The notes: generated by a model from the letters alone, not told the origin. DNA of 64,000 bases from Rhodococcus sp. PAMC28707 (GCF_004795915.1 NZ_CP039253.1:1364001-1428000); one strand, 5' to 3'; numbered from the stretch's first letter, positions 37,604 to 47,544 are shown. Numbers and translations: made by a program.

Positions 37604-37836
37604 GCGAGACGGGTCACTTTCCAGTCCTCGATGACCGTGTTCGAGAGCAGCGATTCGGCGATCTTTTCCAGCTCGGCGTCGTCGACACTGTCGTCGACCT
37701 CGAGCTCGAAACGCTTGCCCTGACGCACATCGGACACACCTGCGATCCCTAGACGCCCCAGAGCGCCTGTAATGGCCTGACCCTGCGGGTCGAGAATTTC
37801 GGTCTTGGGCATGACGTCGACAACAACACGGGCCAC
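37600..37836 (-). CDS. purS: Phosphoribosylformylglycinamidine synthase subunit PurS
   Basis: Small dimeric subunit (78 residues) that bridges PurL and Pur[21 protein letters not shown] is the typical beginning and VRQGKRFEL the family motif. GTG 37836 has GAGGAG in front; the much longer open frame upstream is antisense to the MBL-fold gene. It is the first gene of the purine operon. Confidence 0.95.
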   Translation of the reverse strand: MARVVVDVMPKTEILDPQGQAITGALGRLGIAGVSDVRQGKRFELEVDDSVDDAELEKIAESLLSNTVIEDWKVTRLA

Positions 37837-37911
37837 GTGAAAGCTCCTCGAGATATAGGTACCGGCAGGTGAGAGTCTACGCAGGCACTGCCGTGCGGAT
37901 GACACTGCGTT

Positions 37912-37917
37912 TACTGT
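37912..37917 (+). promoter_or_regulatory. -10 element of the MBL-fold gene
   Basis: TACTGT, 6 nt before ATG 37924; leaderless spacing. Confidence 0.45.
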
Positions 37918-37923
37918 GGGGTG

Positions 37924-38568
37924 ATGCGGCTGACTCACTTCGGACATTCCTGCCTCCTCGTCGAACTGAACGGAACGACCGTCCTCTTCGATCCCGGCAA
38001 CTTTTCCCACGGATTCGACGGCATCACCGGTCTCGACGCCATCCTGATCACCCACCAGCACCCTGATCACGTGGACCTCGAGCGTCTGCCGGCATTGGTG
38101 CAAGGCAATCCGCGGGCAGCGCTCTACGCCGACCCGATGACGGCGTCGCAGCTCGGCGAACGCTGGACGGCGACGCACCCGGGGGATGTGTTCGGTGTCG
38201 GCGGCATCCAGGTGACAGGAGTCGGCGGCACTCATGCGGTGATTCACCCGGACCTACCGGTGATCGACAACACGGGTTATCTCCTCGGAACTCCCGAGAA
38301 TCCGTCCCAGTTGTTGCATCCGGGCGATTCACTGTTCGTCCCCGAGCAGAAGGTGGACATCCTCGCGCTCCCAGCCGCGGCGCCGTGGATGAAGCTCTCC
38401 GAAACCGTCGACTTCCTACGCGCAGTCGCGCCCCGCACGGCCTTCCCGATCCACCAGGCCATCATCGCCGAGCAGGCCCGCGGGATCTACTACGGGCGCT
38501 ACAAGGAGTTGGCCGACGAGAACACCGAATTCCGGACGTTCCCGGAGGAAGGTTCGATCGAGCTCTAG
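37924..38568 (+). CDS. MBL-fold metal-dependent hydrolase (UlaG-like)
   Basis: Metallo-beta-lactamase-fold hydrolase of 214 residues. Metal ligands are visible: FGHSCLLVE near the start, the THQHPDHVD motif, GGTHAVIHPDLP and a late PIHQAIIAEQ. Members are varied (lactonases, phosphodiesterases, RNA-processing relatives), so the substrate is unknown. ATG 37924 is chosen; GTG 37921 just before it would add one residue. Its TAG stop overlaps the stop of the convergent lipoprotein gene in the shared CTAG. Confidence 0.85.
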   Translation: MRLTHFGHSCLLVELNGTTVLFDPGNFSHGFDGITGLDAILITHQHPDHVDLERLPALVQGNPRAALYADPMTASQLGERWTATHPGDVFGVGGIQVTGVGGTHAVIHPDLPVIDNTGYLLGTPENPSQLLHPGDSLFVPEQKVDILALPAAAPWMKLSETVDFLRAVAPRTAFPIHQAIIAEQARGIYYGRYKELADENTEFRTFPEEGSIEL

Positions 38569-39212
38569 GACCCCGTCACCTCGACGGGGAGCGCGTCCAG
38601 CATGGTCACCGAGGACCCGTCCCACTGATAGCGAATCAAGGCGGGACCGCCCGTCGGGTTGGCGTTGGCATCGTCACCGACGGGCCAGCGGTACCCGACG
38701 GTGATGGTGTCGACGGACTGTGAGTCGACGAATGTGAAGGCGTACGGCTCGGACGTTCCGGTGCCGAGGTAGTCGCCGTCGGCGAAGAACAACACCTGCA
38801 CCGGCGAGCTGGCGGTGCCGCCGGACGTATCGGCGCGAACCCAGGTGAACGACGCACACGGGTCACCGATCTGCGTTGCTACCCACGGAACGCCGTCGAA
38901 GTACTGCGGCAGTGAGGCGAGAGCATCGGTCACTGTCGTCGAGGCAAGATCCAAGCAGACGGGAGATTGCGAACCGGGCGTACGCGTAGCCGGGGCCGCC
39001 TCGGCGCGCGGAACCACTTCCGTTCTCGTACCGGGCGGGCGATCCTCGATGATGGGCGGGAGAGACCCAGACGAGGGCACGAAGGTCTGCGGCACATTCT
39101 GCTGTCCAGGTGCTGCAGAGGATTCCGGGGCTGCCGTCGCATTTCCGCCCTCGGAATTTCCGCACGCCACAAAGGCCATGACGCTGATCGCTACGAGAAG
39201 AAGCCGTTTCAT
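38565..39212 (-). CDS. LppP/LprE family lipoprotein
   Basis: Exported lipoprotein of 215 residues, with a short signal peptide MKRLLLVAISVMAF and lipobox VAC (Cys17), then a Ser/Pro-rich linker to about residue 85 and a C-terminal LppP/LprE domain (from VCLDLAS; YFDGVPW, GDPCASFTWVRAD, VLFF.DG.YLGT). This family is limited to mycolata and has no known function. Confidence 0.8.
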   Translation of the reverse strand: MKRLLLVAISVMAFVACGNSEGGNATAAPESSAAPGQQNVPQTFVPSSGSLPPIIEDRPPGTRTEVVPRAEAAPATRTPGSQSPVCLDLASTTVTDALASLPQYFDGVPWVATQIGDPCASFTWVRADTSGGTASSPVQVLFFADGDYLGTGTSEPYAFTFVDSQSVDTITVGYRWPVGDDANANPTGGPALIRYQWDGSSVTMLDALPVEVTGS

Positions 39213-39301
39213 GTCGCCACCTGCAATGTCGGGTGCACAGTCGGGGGTTACATCCTGCGAACCGAATGGTCCGTTACACCCAAGGGATACACCACTGACG
39301 G

Positions 39302-40000
39302 CTATGCGGCTCGGCGAACCGGCCGCACGTGCTCGTAGACGCCAGGCACCGCCCCGCTGTAGAGCGCGAGGTCGATCGCGTCGAGCATCGCCCGGCGCGG
39401 CCCGCTGGACCCGAGTTGCTGAGCACTGACGGCCAATCGCACCAGGCCGTCACGTCGAGCTGCGCGGCCCGCACCGATCACGAGCGCCCTGCACCACCAC
39501 GGTTCGGCCTTCATGCCTTCCCCGATGCCGAGAACTCGTCCACGCGCTGTGGTACCCGTCTCCAGGTCTCGAATTGCATTGATACCGGCGATCATCCGAA
39601 ATCCGGCATCCGGCAATGCCGATACCGCGCCAGGCGAGGCGAGCCACCGGGGCGGCGCGAAAACCCTTGTCCGCAAGCCGGTCTCTTCCATGACTCGATC
39701 GGCAGCCATCAGTCGCAGCCGAGCCTCGTGACGCGGCAGGGAGGCGAACTCGGCGCGGCGACGCTTGGTTGCCGCCTGATCGTAGCCGTGCAGGACGATG
39801 GCATCCCCGCTCTCGCGTCGGCCCCGAAGCCATTGCTGGGTAGCCGAATCCTTCGCCAGCCGGTACTTGTCCTTCAACCGGGGCGCGACGAGCAACGACA
39901 GTGGCACCGATCGCGAGTCGAGTTCACGGGCGAATTCCGCTGCGTGGTCACGGGTGTCGTCTCTGATTCCACTTACCGAAACGATCAGTGCTCCAGACAT
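39302..40000 (-). CDS. DUF2334 / polysaccharide-deacetylase-like protein
   Basis: A 232-residue protein with the NodB-like barrel seen in DUF2334: ALIVSVSGIRDDT at the first strand, SLLVAPRLKD, then GDAIVLHGYDQ, whose His matches a metal ligand of the deacetylase fold, and VFAPPRWLASPGAVSAL. Deacetylase activity is possible but unproven. ATG 40000 (MSGALIV) is chosen over an upstream ATG at 40018. Confidence 0.75.
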   Translation of the reverse strand: MSGALIVSVSGIRDDTRDHAAEFARELDSRSVPLSLLVAPRLKDKYRLAKDSATQQWLRGRRESGDAIVLHGYDQAATKRRRAEFASLPRHEARLRLMAADRVMEETGLRTRVFAPPRWLASPGAVSALPDAGFRMIAGINAIRDLETGTTARGRVLGIGEGMKAEPWWCRALVIGAGRAARRDGLVRLAVSAQQLGSSGPRRAMLDAIDLALYSGAVPGVYEHVRPVRRAA

Positions 40001-40055
40001 GACTCGAGCCTCGCGCACCAGGGTGAACGAGGCTCGACATCAGCATTGACCGTGT

Positions 40056-40562
40056 CTAAACGGCGATGGTCTCTTTCGGCAGGATCTTGTCGATCGCTGC
40101 GAGAACTTCGGGTGCATCGGGTTCGGTGCGGGGACGGAACCGGTTGGTGACGACGCCGTCGGGCGAGATCAGGAACTTCTCGAAGTTCCACTGGATGTCG
40201 CCTGCCGTGCCCTCTGCGTCTTCGGTTTTGGTGAGCTCGGCGTAGAGCGGATGCCGATTTTCGCCGTTGACATCGACCTTCTCGAACATCGGGAAGGTGA
40301 CTCCGTAGGTGGTGGAGCAGAACGATTCGATCTCTTCGGCTGTGCCGGGTTCCTGTCCACCGAACTGGTTGCAGGGAATGCCGATGACCGACAAGCCCTG
40401 CGCCGCGTACTCGGTGGCCATCTTTTCGAGGGTGGAGTATTGAGGGGTCAGGCCGCACTTGGATGCGACGTTCACCACCAACACTGCTCGGCCTGCGTAC
40501 TCATCGAGCGTGGTGGGCGCGCCGCCCAGCGTGTTGATCCCGATGTTCTGAACTTCAGTCAT
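40056..40562 (-). CDS. gpx: Glutathione-peroxidase family thiol peroxidase
   Basis: Peroxidase of the GPx fold (168 residues) that reduces hydroperoxides. The peroxidatic Cys36 is in NVASKCGLTPQY, with the partner Gln in IPCNQFGGQEP and the Trp in IQWNFEKFL. As this organism makes mycothiol and not glutathione, the electron donor is probably thioredoxin or mycoredoxin (inference); Cys71 in IPCNQ could be resolving. ATG 40562 is chosen; the frame extends upstream only through the dctA terminator. Confidence 0.9.
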   Translation of the reverse strand: MTEVQNIGINTLGGAPTTLDEYAGRAVLVVNVASKCGLTPQYSTLEKMATEYAAQGLSVIGIPCNQFGGQEPGTAEEIESFCSTTYGVTFPMFEKVDVNGENRHPLYAELTKTEDAEGTAGDIQWNFEKFLISPDGVVTNRFRPRTEPDAPEVLAAIDKILPKETIAV

Positions 40563-40613
40563 GACGACGAACTTACCTGTGGTTATCGCGGGAAGGGGAA
40601 CCGACCATATGAA

Positions 40614-40646
40614 AAGAGAACGACCCTCGGTGAGGGTCGTTCTCTT
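40614..40646 (-). terminator. Terminator after dctA
   Basis: A perfect 15-bp stem (40614-40628 with 40632-40646), 3-nt loop, followed on the minus strand by a CTTTTC T-run. Confidence 0.88.
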
Positions 40647-40691
40647 CATTTCCGAACCGGGCGACGGGGGGTGCGCGGCGCCCGGCAGGTA

Positions 40692-42089
40692 TCAGACCCT
40701 GGCCGAGGCCTTCTCGAGTTCGACGCGCTCTACGCGCTTGTCGTCCTCCGGAAGGTGATCGTCGACCATGGTGGTCTCGTCGAACGGCAAGTTGCCGTCG
40801 AGAACTGTTTTGACGCGGGATGCATCGATCGTCTTGGTCCACGTGCCGACCAGCAGGGTGGCGACGGCGTTGCCGGAGAAGTTGGTCACAGCACGAGCTT
40901 CGGACATGAAGCGGTCGATTCCGACGATGAGGCCGATTCCGTCGAGCAACTCGGGGCGGTGGCTCTGTAGGCCGCCGGCGAGCGTGGCCAGACCGGCACC
41001 GGAGACGCCTGCGGCGCCCTTGCTGGCGATGATCATGAAGAGCAGCAACGAGAACTGCTCGGGGATCGACAGCGGCAGGTTCATGGCGTCGGCGATGAAG
41101 ATCGACGCCATCGTCAGGTAGATGGCGGTTCCGTCCAGGTTGAACGAATATCCGGTCGGGACAACGATTCCGACGGTGGTGCGCTCGACACCGACATGCT
41201 CCATCTTGGCGATCAGCCGCGGCAGCGCCGACTCGGAGGAGCTGGTCGCGACGATCAGCAGGTATTCGCGGGCCAGGTATTTGACCAGCTTGAAGATCGA
41301 GAAGCCTGCGACGAAGCGAAGAATCAGGCCGAGGAAGCCGAAGACGAAGATGGCGCAGGTGATGTAGAACGCCAACATCAGGGTGCCGAGCTGGATGACG
41401 GCATCGAATCCGGTTGCGCCGACGACGCCTGCGATGGCTCCGAAGGCACCGATCGGGGCGAGCCAGAGGATCATCGTGAGGATACGGAAGACGAGTTTCT
41501 GCACTGCACCGATGCCCTTGAGGATGCCTTCGCCCTGCTTGCCCATCGCTTGCAGCGCGAAGCCGACGAGGATTGCTACGAACAGAGTTTGCAGCACCGA
41601 GCCTTCGGTCAGCGAGGACAGGAGCGTCTCCGGAATGATGCCGGCGATGAAGTCCATCGTGCCGCCCGCGCCCTCCGCGGTGGCCGCGTACTTGTCACCT
41701 GCGCCACTGGCCGGGATGTTGAGGCCGCTGCCTGGCTGGATGAGGTTGCCGACGACCATGCCGATACCAAGGGCGATGGTCGACATAGTGAGGAAGTAGG
41801 CAAGCGCCAGTCCGCCGACCTTGCCGACGCTGGCTGCGGCTCGCACCGATCCGATGCCGAGGACGATGGTGCAGAAGATGACCGGGCTGATCATCATCTT
41901 GATCAAACTGACGAACAATGTGCCGAGTACCGCCAGGTCGACGCCGACTTCCTTCCACAGCAGACCGACAATGACGCCGGCGACTACTGCGATGATCACG
42001 GCGATGTACAGCCAGTGGGTCTTGTCCCGCTTCGCCTTGGGTTTGGGCGGCGGAGTCTGGCTTGTGTCAGCATCGATGCTGGTAGTCAT
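40692..42089 (-). CDS. dctA: C4-dicarboxylate:cation symporter DctA
   Basis: Membrane symporter of the DAACS (glutamate/dicarboxylate) family that takes up succinate, fumarate and malate. 465 residues with about eight helices and two re-entrant hairpins; the first carries SSSESALPRL and the second MASKGAAGVSGAG-like ASKGAAGVSGAG. The segment GIDRFMSEARAVTNFSGN near the C-terminus is the DctA signature for dicarboxylate binding. AGAGGAC precedes the ATG. Divergent from its likely regulators, the two-component system next door. Confidence 0.94.
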   Translation of the reverse strand: MTTSIDADTSQTPPPKPKAKRDKTHWLYIAVIIAVVAGVIVGLLWKEVGVDLAVLGTLFVSLIKMMISPVIFCTIVLGIGSVRAAASVGKVGGLALAYFLTMSTIALGIGMVVGNLIQPGSGLNIPASGAGDKYAATAEGAGGTMDFIAGIIPETLLSSLTEGSVLQTLFVAILVGFALQAMGKQGEGILKGIGAVQKLVFRILTMILWLAPIGAFGAIAGVVGATGFDAVIQLGTLMLAFYITCAIFVFGFLGLILRFVAGFSIFKLVKYLAREYLLIVATSSSESALPRLIAKMEHVGVERTTVGIVVPTGYSFNLDGTAIYLTMASIFIADAMNLPLSIPEQFSLLLFMIIASKGAAGVSGAGLATLAGGLQSHRPELLDGIGLIVGIDRFMSEARAVTNFSGNAVATLLVGTWTKTIDASRVKTVLDGNLPFDETTMVDDHLPEDDKRVERVELEKASARV

Positions 42090-42126
42090 TGGTACGTCCT
42101 CTGCGGCTATATCTGCGACTTGTGCT

Positions 42127-42144
42127 GCGTGAGGTGGATCACGC
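42127..42144. promoter_or_regulatory. CRP-like palindrome between dctA and dctS
   Basis: GCGTGA, a 6-nt spacer and TCACGC: a perfect inverted repeat containing the GTGA-N6-TCAC core of CRP-family sites. It lies 38 nt before dctA and about 95 nt before the kinase gene. cAMP-CRP control of dicarboxylate uptake is plausible and inferred. Confidence 0.5.
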
Positions 42145-42238
42145 CGCGCTAGGGAACGATGCTGGTGCAGATCGAGGCCACAGTCACCAATACGTTCATT
42201 CTGTTCATGGTTCTACTATTTCTTCGAGGTGACATGAC

Positions 42239-43792
42239 ATGGCCAAGCGTCCGACGAGCGTGGCAGGGCAGGTATTGCTCTTGCAGCTGGCGGTCATCGC
42301 TGTCGTCGTCGCTGCAGGCGGCATCCTCACCGTTCTGAACGAACGCTCCAACAGTGACGAAGCGACATCCCGGGTAGTCGTCGCGGTAGCCGCCAGCATC
42401 GCCAATGAACCGTCGACGCCGTTGGCTGTTGCCTCCGAGAATCCGACGGCTCGGCTACAACCCGAAACCGAACGCATCCGCAAGATCACCGGCGTCGACT
42501 TCATCGTCGTCATGGCCCCGGACCGCACCAGATTCACGCACACGACCGTCGACCTGATCGGTAAACCGTTCAGCGGCAACATCGATGACGCTCTGCGCGG
42601 TGAGACCATCACCGAGACGTACGTCGGGTCGCTCGGTCCATCGATCCGTTCGGTCACCCCGGTCATCGACACCTCGGGAAATATCGTCGGCCTCGTATCG
42701 GCAGGCGTCACCCGCGCGAAGATCAGCGAACAGTTCGTTCGTGGTCTACCCATGATCTTCGCCGTCGTACTTGCGGGATTCGCTGCCGCTGCAGCAGGAT
42801 CCGTGCTTCTCGGTCGACGCCTCCGACGGCAGACCCTGGGAATGGCGCCTGCGCAGTTGCGCACCATGTACGGCCATCACGATGCCGTGCTGCATTCGAT
42901 CGGGGAAGGACTGGTGGTGTTCGGCGAGGGTGAAAGTGCCGAACTCGTCAACGACGAAGCGCGTCGACTTCTCGACCTCGCGGATGGGCCGGTGACGCGG
43001 GCCTCGCTGCCGGAGTCGATGCAGTCGATGGACACCGGCATCGTCCGCGGCGAACTTCATCTCACCGATTCCAGGGTCCTGTTCGTCAACCAGGATCCGG
43101 TGATGTGGGAGGGCACTCGGCTCGGCCAGGTCCTCAGCATCCGTGACCGCACCGAACTGCAGAACATCATGGGCGAACTCGATTCGGTCCGCAGCTTCGC
43201 CGAGTCACTCCGGTCGCAGGCCCATGAATCGGCGAACCGTCTGCACACGGTCATCACCATGGTCGAACTCGGCCGCTCCGAAGAAGCTGTCGAGTTCGCA
43301 ACTGCAGACCTGGAGTTGTCACAGCATCTGATCGACCGATTGATGGCATCGGTCCAGGAACCCGCACTGGCGGCACTGCTGCTCGGCAAGATGAGTCAGG
43401 CCGGCGAACAAGGCGTGGAACTGACCGTCACCGAGGACACTGCGCTCGGACTCGTGGGCGTGCTGACTCCGCGCGAATTGGTCACCGTGGTGGGAAATCT
43501 GATAGACAATGCGATCGATGCCTCGAAAGAATCCGAACAACCGTGGGTCGAAGTGACGGTCCGTGACTCCGGTGAGGTCCTCATCGTTCGCGTGGCCGAC
43601 AGCGGCCCAGGAATGTCACCGGAAACGCTGCGTACGGCAATGACTCGCGGCTATTCGACGAAGGCCGATTCCCGTGGACTCGGACTCGCGTTGGTCACCC
43701 AGATCGTCAAGCGCCACCGCGGGGAGTTGACCACCGCACTCACCTACGGTTCAGTACTTCTCGCTCGCATCCCGTCCGGAGTCCGGTCGTGA
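42239..43792 (+). CDS. DcuS/CitA-type sensor histidine kinase
   Basis: Sensor kinase of 517 residues: membrane helix 1 (about 11-33), an outside PAS-like ligand domain (about 36-165, SASIANEP through GLVSAGVTR), helix 2 (171-192), a cytoplasmic PAS (about 210-300) and the kinase core. The phosphorylated His329 lies in SQAHESANRLHTV, the sequence form typical of DcuS/CitA kinases. ATP-binding boxes are NLIDNAIDAS, VADSGPGMS and GLGLALV. It probably senses C4-dicarboxylates or citrate, given dctA next to it. ATG 42239 is preceded by CGAGGTG. Its stop overlaps the regulator start by 4 nt. Confidence 0.9.
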   Translation: MAKRPTSVAGQVLLLQLAVIAVVVAAGGILTVLNERSNSDEATSRVVVAVAASIANEPSTPLAVASENPTARLQPETERIRKITGVDFIVVMAPDRTRFTHTTVDLIGKPFSGNIDDALRGETITETYVGSLGPSIRSVTPVIDTSGNIVGLVSAGVTRAKISEQFVRGLPMIFAVVLAGFAAAAAGSVLLGRRLRRQTLGMAPAQLRTMYGHHDAVLHSIGEGLVVFGEGESAELVNDEARRLLDLADGPVTRASLPESMQSMDTGIVRGELHLTDSRVLFVNQDPVMWEGTRLGQVLSIRDRTELQNIMGELDSVRSFAESLRSQAHESANRLHTVITMVELGRSEEAVEFATADLELSQHLIDRLMASVQEPALAALLLGKMSQAGEQGVELTVTEDTALGLVGVLTPRELVTVVGNLIDNAIDASKESEQPWVEVTVRDSGEVLIVRVADSGPGMSPETLRTAMTRGYSTKADSRGLGLALVTQIVKRHRGELTTALTYGSVLLARIPSGVRS

Positions 43793-44469
43793 TCAGGGTC
43801 CTGGTCGTGGACGACGAACCGCTGATCGCCGAGGCGCACCGAAGCTACGTCGACCGAGTGCCCGGCTTCACCGTCGCCGCCGTCGCGCACAGCGGACACG
43901 GGGCGATGCGCGCGGCAAGCCGAGCCGAGGAACCCATAGATCTCGTCCTTCTCGATATCGGCCTGCCCGACGCCAACGGCATCGACGTGGCGGCTGCTCT
44001 GGGCGGTCTGCGTCCGAGCCCGGACGTCATCGCCATCACGTCCGAGCGTGACCTCTCGGTCGTGCGGTCCGCGGTCGCCCATGGTGTCGTTCTGTATCTC
44101 CTCAAGCCGTTCACGTTCGCGGCGTTCCGCGACAAGCTCGAGCGGTATCGCGAATTTCACGACGCGCTGCCTGCGGGTAAGAGTGCGGCCAGTCAACGCG
44201 ACATCGACCGCGCGATGTCCCATCTGCGCATCGCCGACGAGCGCGCCTCCACACCCAAAGGCATTGCGCCACAGACGATGGACGGCATCACCGCCATCGT
44301 CCGACGGGCGCCCGCCGGCCTCAACGCCTCCGAGGTCGCCCAGGCGGGCGGGGTGTCGCGAGTAACGGCCTGGAGGTACCTCGAGCGCCTCGCCGACGAC
44401 GGACTGGTCACCCGCATCACCGAATACGGCAAAGCGGGTCGACCGCAGGTCCGTTACCTCTGGCGGTAG
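43789..44469 (+). CDS. CitB/DctR-type response regulator
   Basis: Partner of the kinase: receiver domain (1-120) with Asp8-Asp9, phospho-Asp56 in LLDIGLPD, Thr84 and Lys106 in LLKPF, then a C-terminal winged-helix domain (about 150-226, LNASEVAQAGGVSRVTAWRYLERL) as in the CitB/DcuR group. It most likely activates dctA. GTG 43789 overlaps the kinase stop (GTGA). The last 16 nt overlap the convergent ptrB gene with no space for a terminator. Confidence 0.9.
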   Translation: MIRVLVVDDEPLIAEAHRSYVDRVPGFTVAAVAHSGHGAMRAASRAEEPIDLVLLDIGLPDANGIDVAAALGGLRPSPDVIAITSERDLSVVRSAVAHGVVLYLLKPFTFAAFRDKLERYREFHDALPAGKSAASQRDIDRAMSHLRIADERASTPKGIAPQTMDGITAIVRRAPAGLNASEVAQAGGVSRVTAWRYLERLADDGLVTRITEYGKAGRPQVRYLWR

Positions 44470-46601
44470 TCGAGCGAACCGCCTGTCTTGTCCACGATCC
44501 AGGCGTACTCGAAGGCTGCTTCCTTCCACTTCTCGTATCGTCCACTGACGCCACCGTGGCCCGCACTCATTTCGGTCTTGAGCAGCAGGTCGGAGTCGCC
44601 GGTCTTCGTAGCGCGCAGCGCAGCAACCCATTTCGCCGGCTCGACGTACAGCACGCGGGTGTCGTTGATCGAGGTGATCGCCAGGATGCTCGGGTAGTCC
44701 TTCGCCTCTACGTTCTCGTAGGGGCTGTAGGACTTCATGTACTCGTACACCTCCATGTCGGCCAACGGATTACCCCATTCGTCCCATTCGATGACGGTCA
44801 GTGGCAGCGATGGGTCGAGGATGGAGGTCAAGGGATCGACGAAGGGCACATTGGCGAGAATCCCGTTGAACAGTTCGGGTGCGAGGTTCGCGACCGCGCC
44901 CATCAGCAGGCCACCCGCGCTTCCGCCGTCGGCGACGAGATGATCGGGCGAGGTACGCCCACTGTCGATCAGATACTGTGCGGCAGAGACGAAGTCGGTG
45001 AACGTGTTCTTCTTCGTCAGGGTCTTGCCGTTGTCGTACCACGCTCTACCCATTTCGCCGCCGCCGCGAACATGCGCGACGACGAACACGATGCCCCGAT
45101 CCAGCAGCGAGAGTCGGGCGACCGAGAAGGACGGATCCATGCTCGCCTCGTACGAACCGTAGCCGTACAGCAGCGTCGGAGCGGCCCCATCCGGCGCATC
45201 CTTGCGTAGGACGACCGACAACGGAACTCGAGTTCCGTCCGCGGCAGTGGCCCACTCACGATGCTGCACATAGTCGTTCGCGTCGAAGTCACCCAATACC
45301 GGCTGCGACCTACGCAGCAGCATCTCACCCGTCGCGAGGTCGTAGTCGTAGACCTTGGCGGGGGTGATGAACGAGGTGTACACCAGACGCAGCAGAGGCT
45401 GACTCCACTCCGGGTTGGAACCCGCTCCGACGGAGTAGAGCTCCTCGTCGAACGTCATCTCCGTGTACTCGCCGTAACCGTTCTCGTCGAGCGGCCAGAT
45501 CGCCAGCCGCGTCAGAGCCTCGCGTCGATAATTGAGTACGAGGTGGTCGGCGAACGCATCGACGTCCTCGAGTCGAACGTCGGTGCGATGTGGAACGAGG
45601 ATCCGCTGGTCCTCGGGATTGTCGACGGGGGCCTCGGCGAGCAGAAAGTTCTCGGCCTTCTCCCCTTCGGTGCCCCAGCCGTTCACCGATCCGTTGTGCT
45701 GGATGAGGAATCGATCCTCACCCTTCACGACAGCGTGTTCGACGCTGTATTCGACACCGTCGACGCGCGGCAGAACGACGCGGAATTCGCCTTCCGGATC
45801 GGCGGATTCGAGGACGAGGCATTCGGTGGTGATCTTCGACCCCACCCAGATCATCAGGTATTTTTCGCTGCGAGTGGATCCGAAGCCGACCCAGTAGCTT
45901 TCGTCGGGCTCGTGGAAGACCTTCTGGTCTTGCTCGGTAGGGGTACCGAGAGTGTGACGCCACACGGTGTCCGGCCGCCAGGATTCATCGACGGTTTGAT
46001 AGAAGACGTGGCGGTGATCGATAGCCCACGTTGCACCCGTGGAGACGTTTTCGATCGTGTCTGCGAGCAGTTCTCCGGTCGAGAGGTCCTTGAAGCGCAG
46101 CGTGTATCGCTCGTCGCCTTCGGTGTCGGTCGAGTAGGCCAGCAGGTTCCCGTCCTGGCTGATCGAGAAGGCGCCGAGCGAGAAGAAGTCGTGTCCTTCT
46201 GCTTCGAGATTGGAGTCGAGGAGGATCTGCTCGCCGGCGATCTCGGTGTCCGCCGACAGTGTCGGCGGGGTCCAGTTGTCGGGTGAGTCGACTGGGCAAC
46301 GGCATTGGAGCCCGTACGACTTCCCTTCGAGGGTGCGCGAGTAGTACCACCAGTTGCCCATCCGCGTCGGGACCGACAGATCGGTTTCCTGCGTGCGCGA
46401 TTTGATCTCGTCGAATATCTGCCCCCGCAGCTCGGCCAGCCCGGCGGTCTCCTGCTCGGTGTACGCGTTCTCGGCTTCGAGGTAGGCGATCACCTCGGCG
46501 TCGTCCTTGTCGCGCAACCATTCGTAATTGTCCACGAAGGTATCGCCATGATGGGTTCGTTTCAGCGGAACCTTCTTGGCGATCGGCGGTGTGAGTGTCA
46601 T
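44454..46601 (-). CDS. ptrB: Oligopeptidase B-type prolyl oligopeptidase family peptidase
   Basis: Serine peptidase of family S9A (715 residues), cytosolic, cutting short peptides, usually after basic residues in oligopeptidase B. An N-terminal beta-propeller (about 75-420) covers a C-terminal hydrolase domain with the nucleophile in [11 protein letters not shown] and the His in [16 protein letters not shown] 46601 overlaps the purC stop (ATGA), so the two are one transcript, as in M. tuberculosis, where the gene is split in two (Rv0781-Rv0782). Confidence 0.93.
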   Translation of the reverse strand: MTLTPPIAKKVPLKRTHHGDTFVDNYEWLRDKDDAEVIAYLEAENAYTEQETAGLAELRGQIFDEIKSRTQETDLSVPTRMGNWWYYSRTLEGKSYGLQCRCPVDSPDNWTPPTLSADTEIAGEQILLDSNLEAEGHDFFSLGAFSISQDGNLLAYSTDTEGDERYTLRFKDLSTGELLADTIENVSTGATWAIDHRHVFYQTVDESWRPDTVWRHTLGTPTEQDQKVFHEPDESYWVGFGSTRSEKYLMIWVGSKITTECLVLESADPEGEFRVVLPRVDGVEYSVEHAVVKGEDRFLIQHNGSVNGWGTEGEKAENFLLAEAPVDNPEDQRILVPHRTDVRLEDVDAFADHLVLNYRREALTRLAIWPLDENGYGEYTEMTFDEELYSVGAGSNPEWSQPLLRLVYTSFITPAKVYDYDLATGEMLLRRSQPVLGDFDANDYVQHREWATAADGTRVPLSVVLRKDAPDGAAPTLLYGYGSYEASMDPSFSVARLSLLDRGIVFVVAHVRGGGEMGRAWYDNGKTLTKKNTFTDFVSAAQYLIDSGRTSPDHLVADGGSAGGLLMGAVANLAPELFNGILANVPFVDPLTSILDPSLPLTVIEWDEWGNPLADMEVYEYMKSYSPYENVEAKDYPSILAITSINDTRVLYVEPAKWVAALRATKTGDSDLLLKTEMSAGHGGVSGRYEKWKEAAFEYAWIVDKTGGSLDYRQR

Positions 46602-47482
46602 GGCTTGACCCAATCTTCGAAGTTCAGACCCGAAATGCGTTCGTAGGCCTCGATGTAACGTGCGCGCGTCGCTGCGACGACTTCGTCTGGAAGTGGCGGC
46701 GGTGGGGTCTGCCCATAGCGGTCCCAACCGGATTCACCGGTGAGCCAGTCGCGGACGTACTGCTTGTCGAAACTCGGCTGCACCCGACCTTCGGCGTAGC
46801 CGTCGGCGGGCCAGTAGCGCGAGGAGTCGGGGGTGAGAACCTCGTCTGCGAGTACGAGATTGCCGTCACGGTCGAGACCGAACTCGAACTTGGTGTCGGC
46901 CAAAATGATTCCACGATCGAGCGCGAAATTCGCGGCACTGATGTAGATCTCGAGGGTTTCCGAGCGAAGCTTGAAGGCAAGCGCTTCCCCGACCTGATCG
47001 ACGACGGTCTGGAAGTCCACGTTCTCGTCGTGCTCCCCCATCGCTGCCTTGGCGGCCGGGGTGAAGATGGGCTCGTCCAGCTTGGAGGATTCGAGAAGGC
47101 CCTGCGGCAGTTCGACTCCGCATACCGCGCCGGTGCTGCGGTAGTCCGACAATCCGGAACCCGTCAGATAGCCACGGACGACGCACTCGATCGGGACCAT
47201 CTGCAGCTTCTTCACCACCAGAGCCCGTCCGAGGAGTTCCTGCGGAATCCTCTCGTCGAGCGGGTCGCCGGCGAGATGATTCACTCCGCCGAGCTGGTCG
47301 AAGAAGAACACGCTCATCGCCGTCAGGACCCTGCCCTTGTCGGGGATCGGGGTATCGAGGACGTGGTCGTAGGCGGAGATGCGGTCGCTCGCGACAAGAA
47401 GCAGGTGATCTTCGTCGACGATATAGAGATCGCGAACCTTGCCGCCGGCCAGATGCTGATAGCTATGAAGAGTTGGGCGCAC
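46598..47482 (-). CDS. purC: SAICAR synthase PurC
   Basis: Purine synthesis enzyme that joins CAIR and aspartate. 294 residues with [26 protein letters not shown] at the start, the [10 protein letters not shown] motif and [17 protein letters not shown] 47482 lies 6 nt after TAGGGT, a leaderless start. It leads a two-gene operon with ptrB. Confidence 0.96.
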   Translation of the reverse strand: MRPTLHSYQHLAGGKVRDLYIVDEDHLLLVASDRISAYDHVLDTPIPDKGRVLTAMSVFFFDQLGGVNHLAGDPLDERIPQELLGRALVVKKLQMVPIECVVRGYLTGSGLSDYRSTGAVCGVELPQGLLESSKLDEPIFTPAAKAAMGEHDENVDFQTVVDQVGEALAFKLRSETLEIYISAANFALDRGIILADTKFEFGLDRDGNLVLADEVLTPDSSRYWPADGYAEGRVQPSFDKQYVRDWLTGESGWDRYGQTPPPPLPDEVVAATRARYIEAYERISGLNFEDWVKP

Positions 47483-47513
47483 GTAATCACCCTATCTGGG
47501 CCTGATGACACGC

Positions 47514-47531
47514 TCTCCCGGCGACGGGAGA
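47514..47531. promoter_or_regulatory. Inverted repeat before the MFS exporter gene
   Basis: TCTCCCG-GCGA-CGGGAGA, a perfect 7-bp inverted repeat 13 nt before the exporter start and in the short divergent gap with purC. It may be an operator or a leader hairpin. Confidence 0.4.
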
Positions 47532-47544
47532 ACAATGAACTGTA

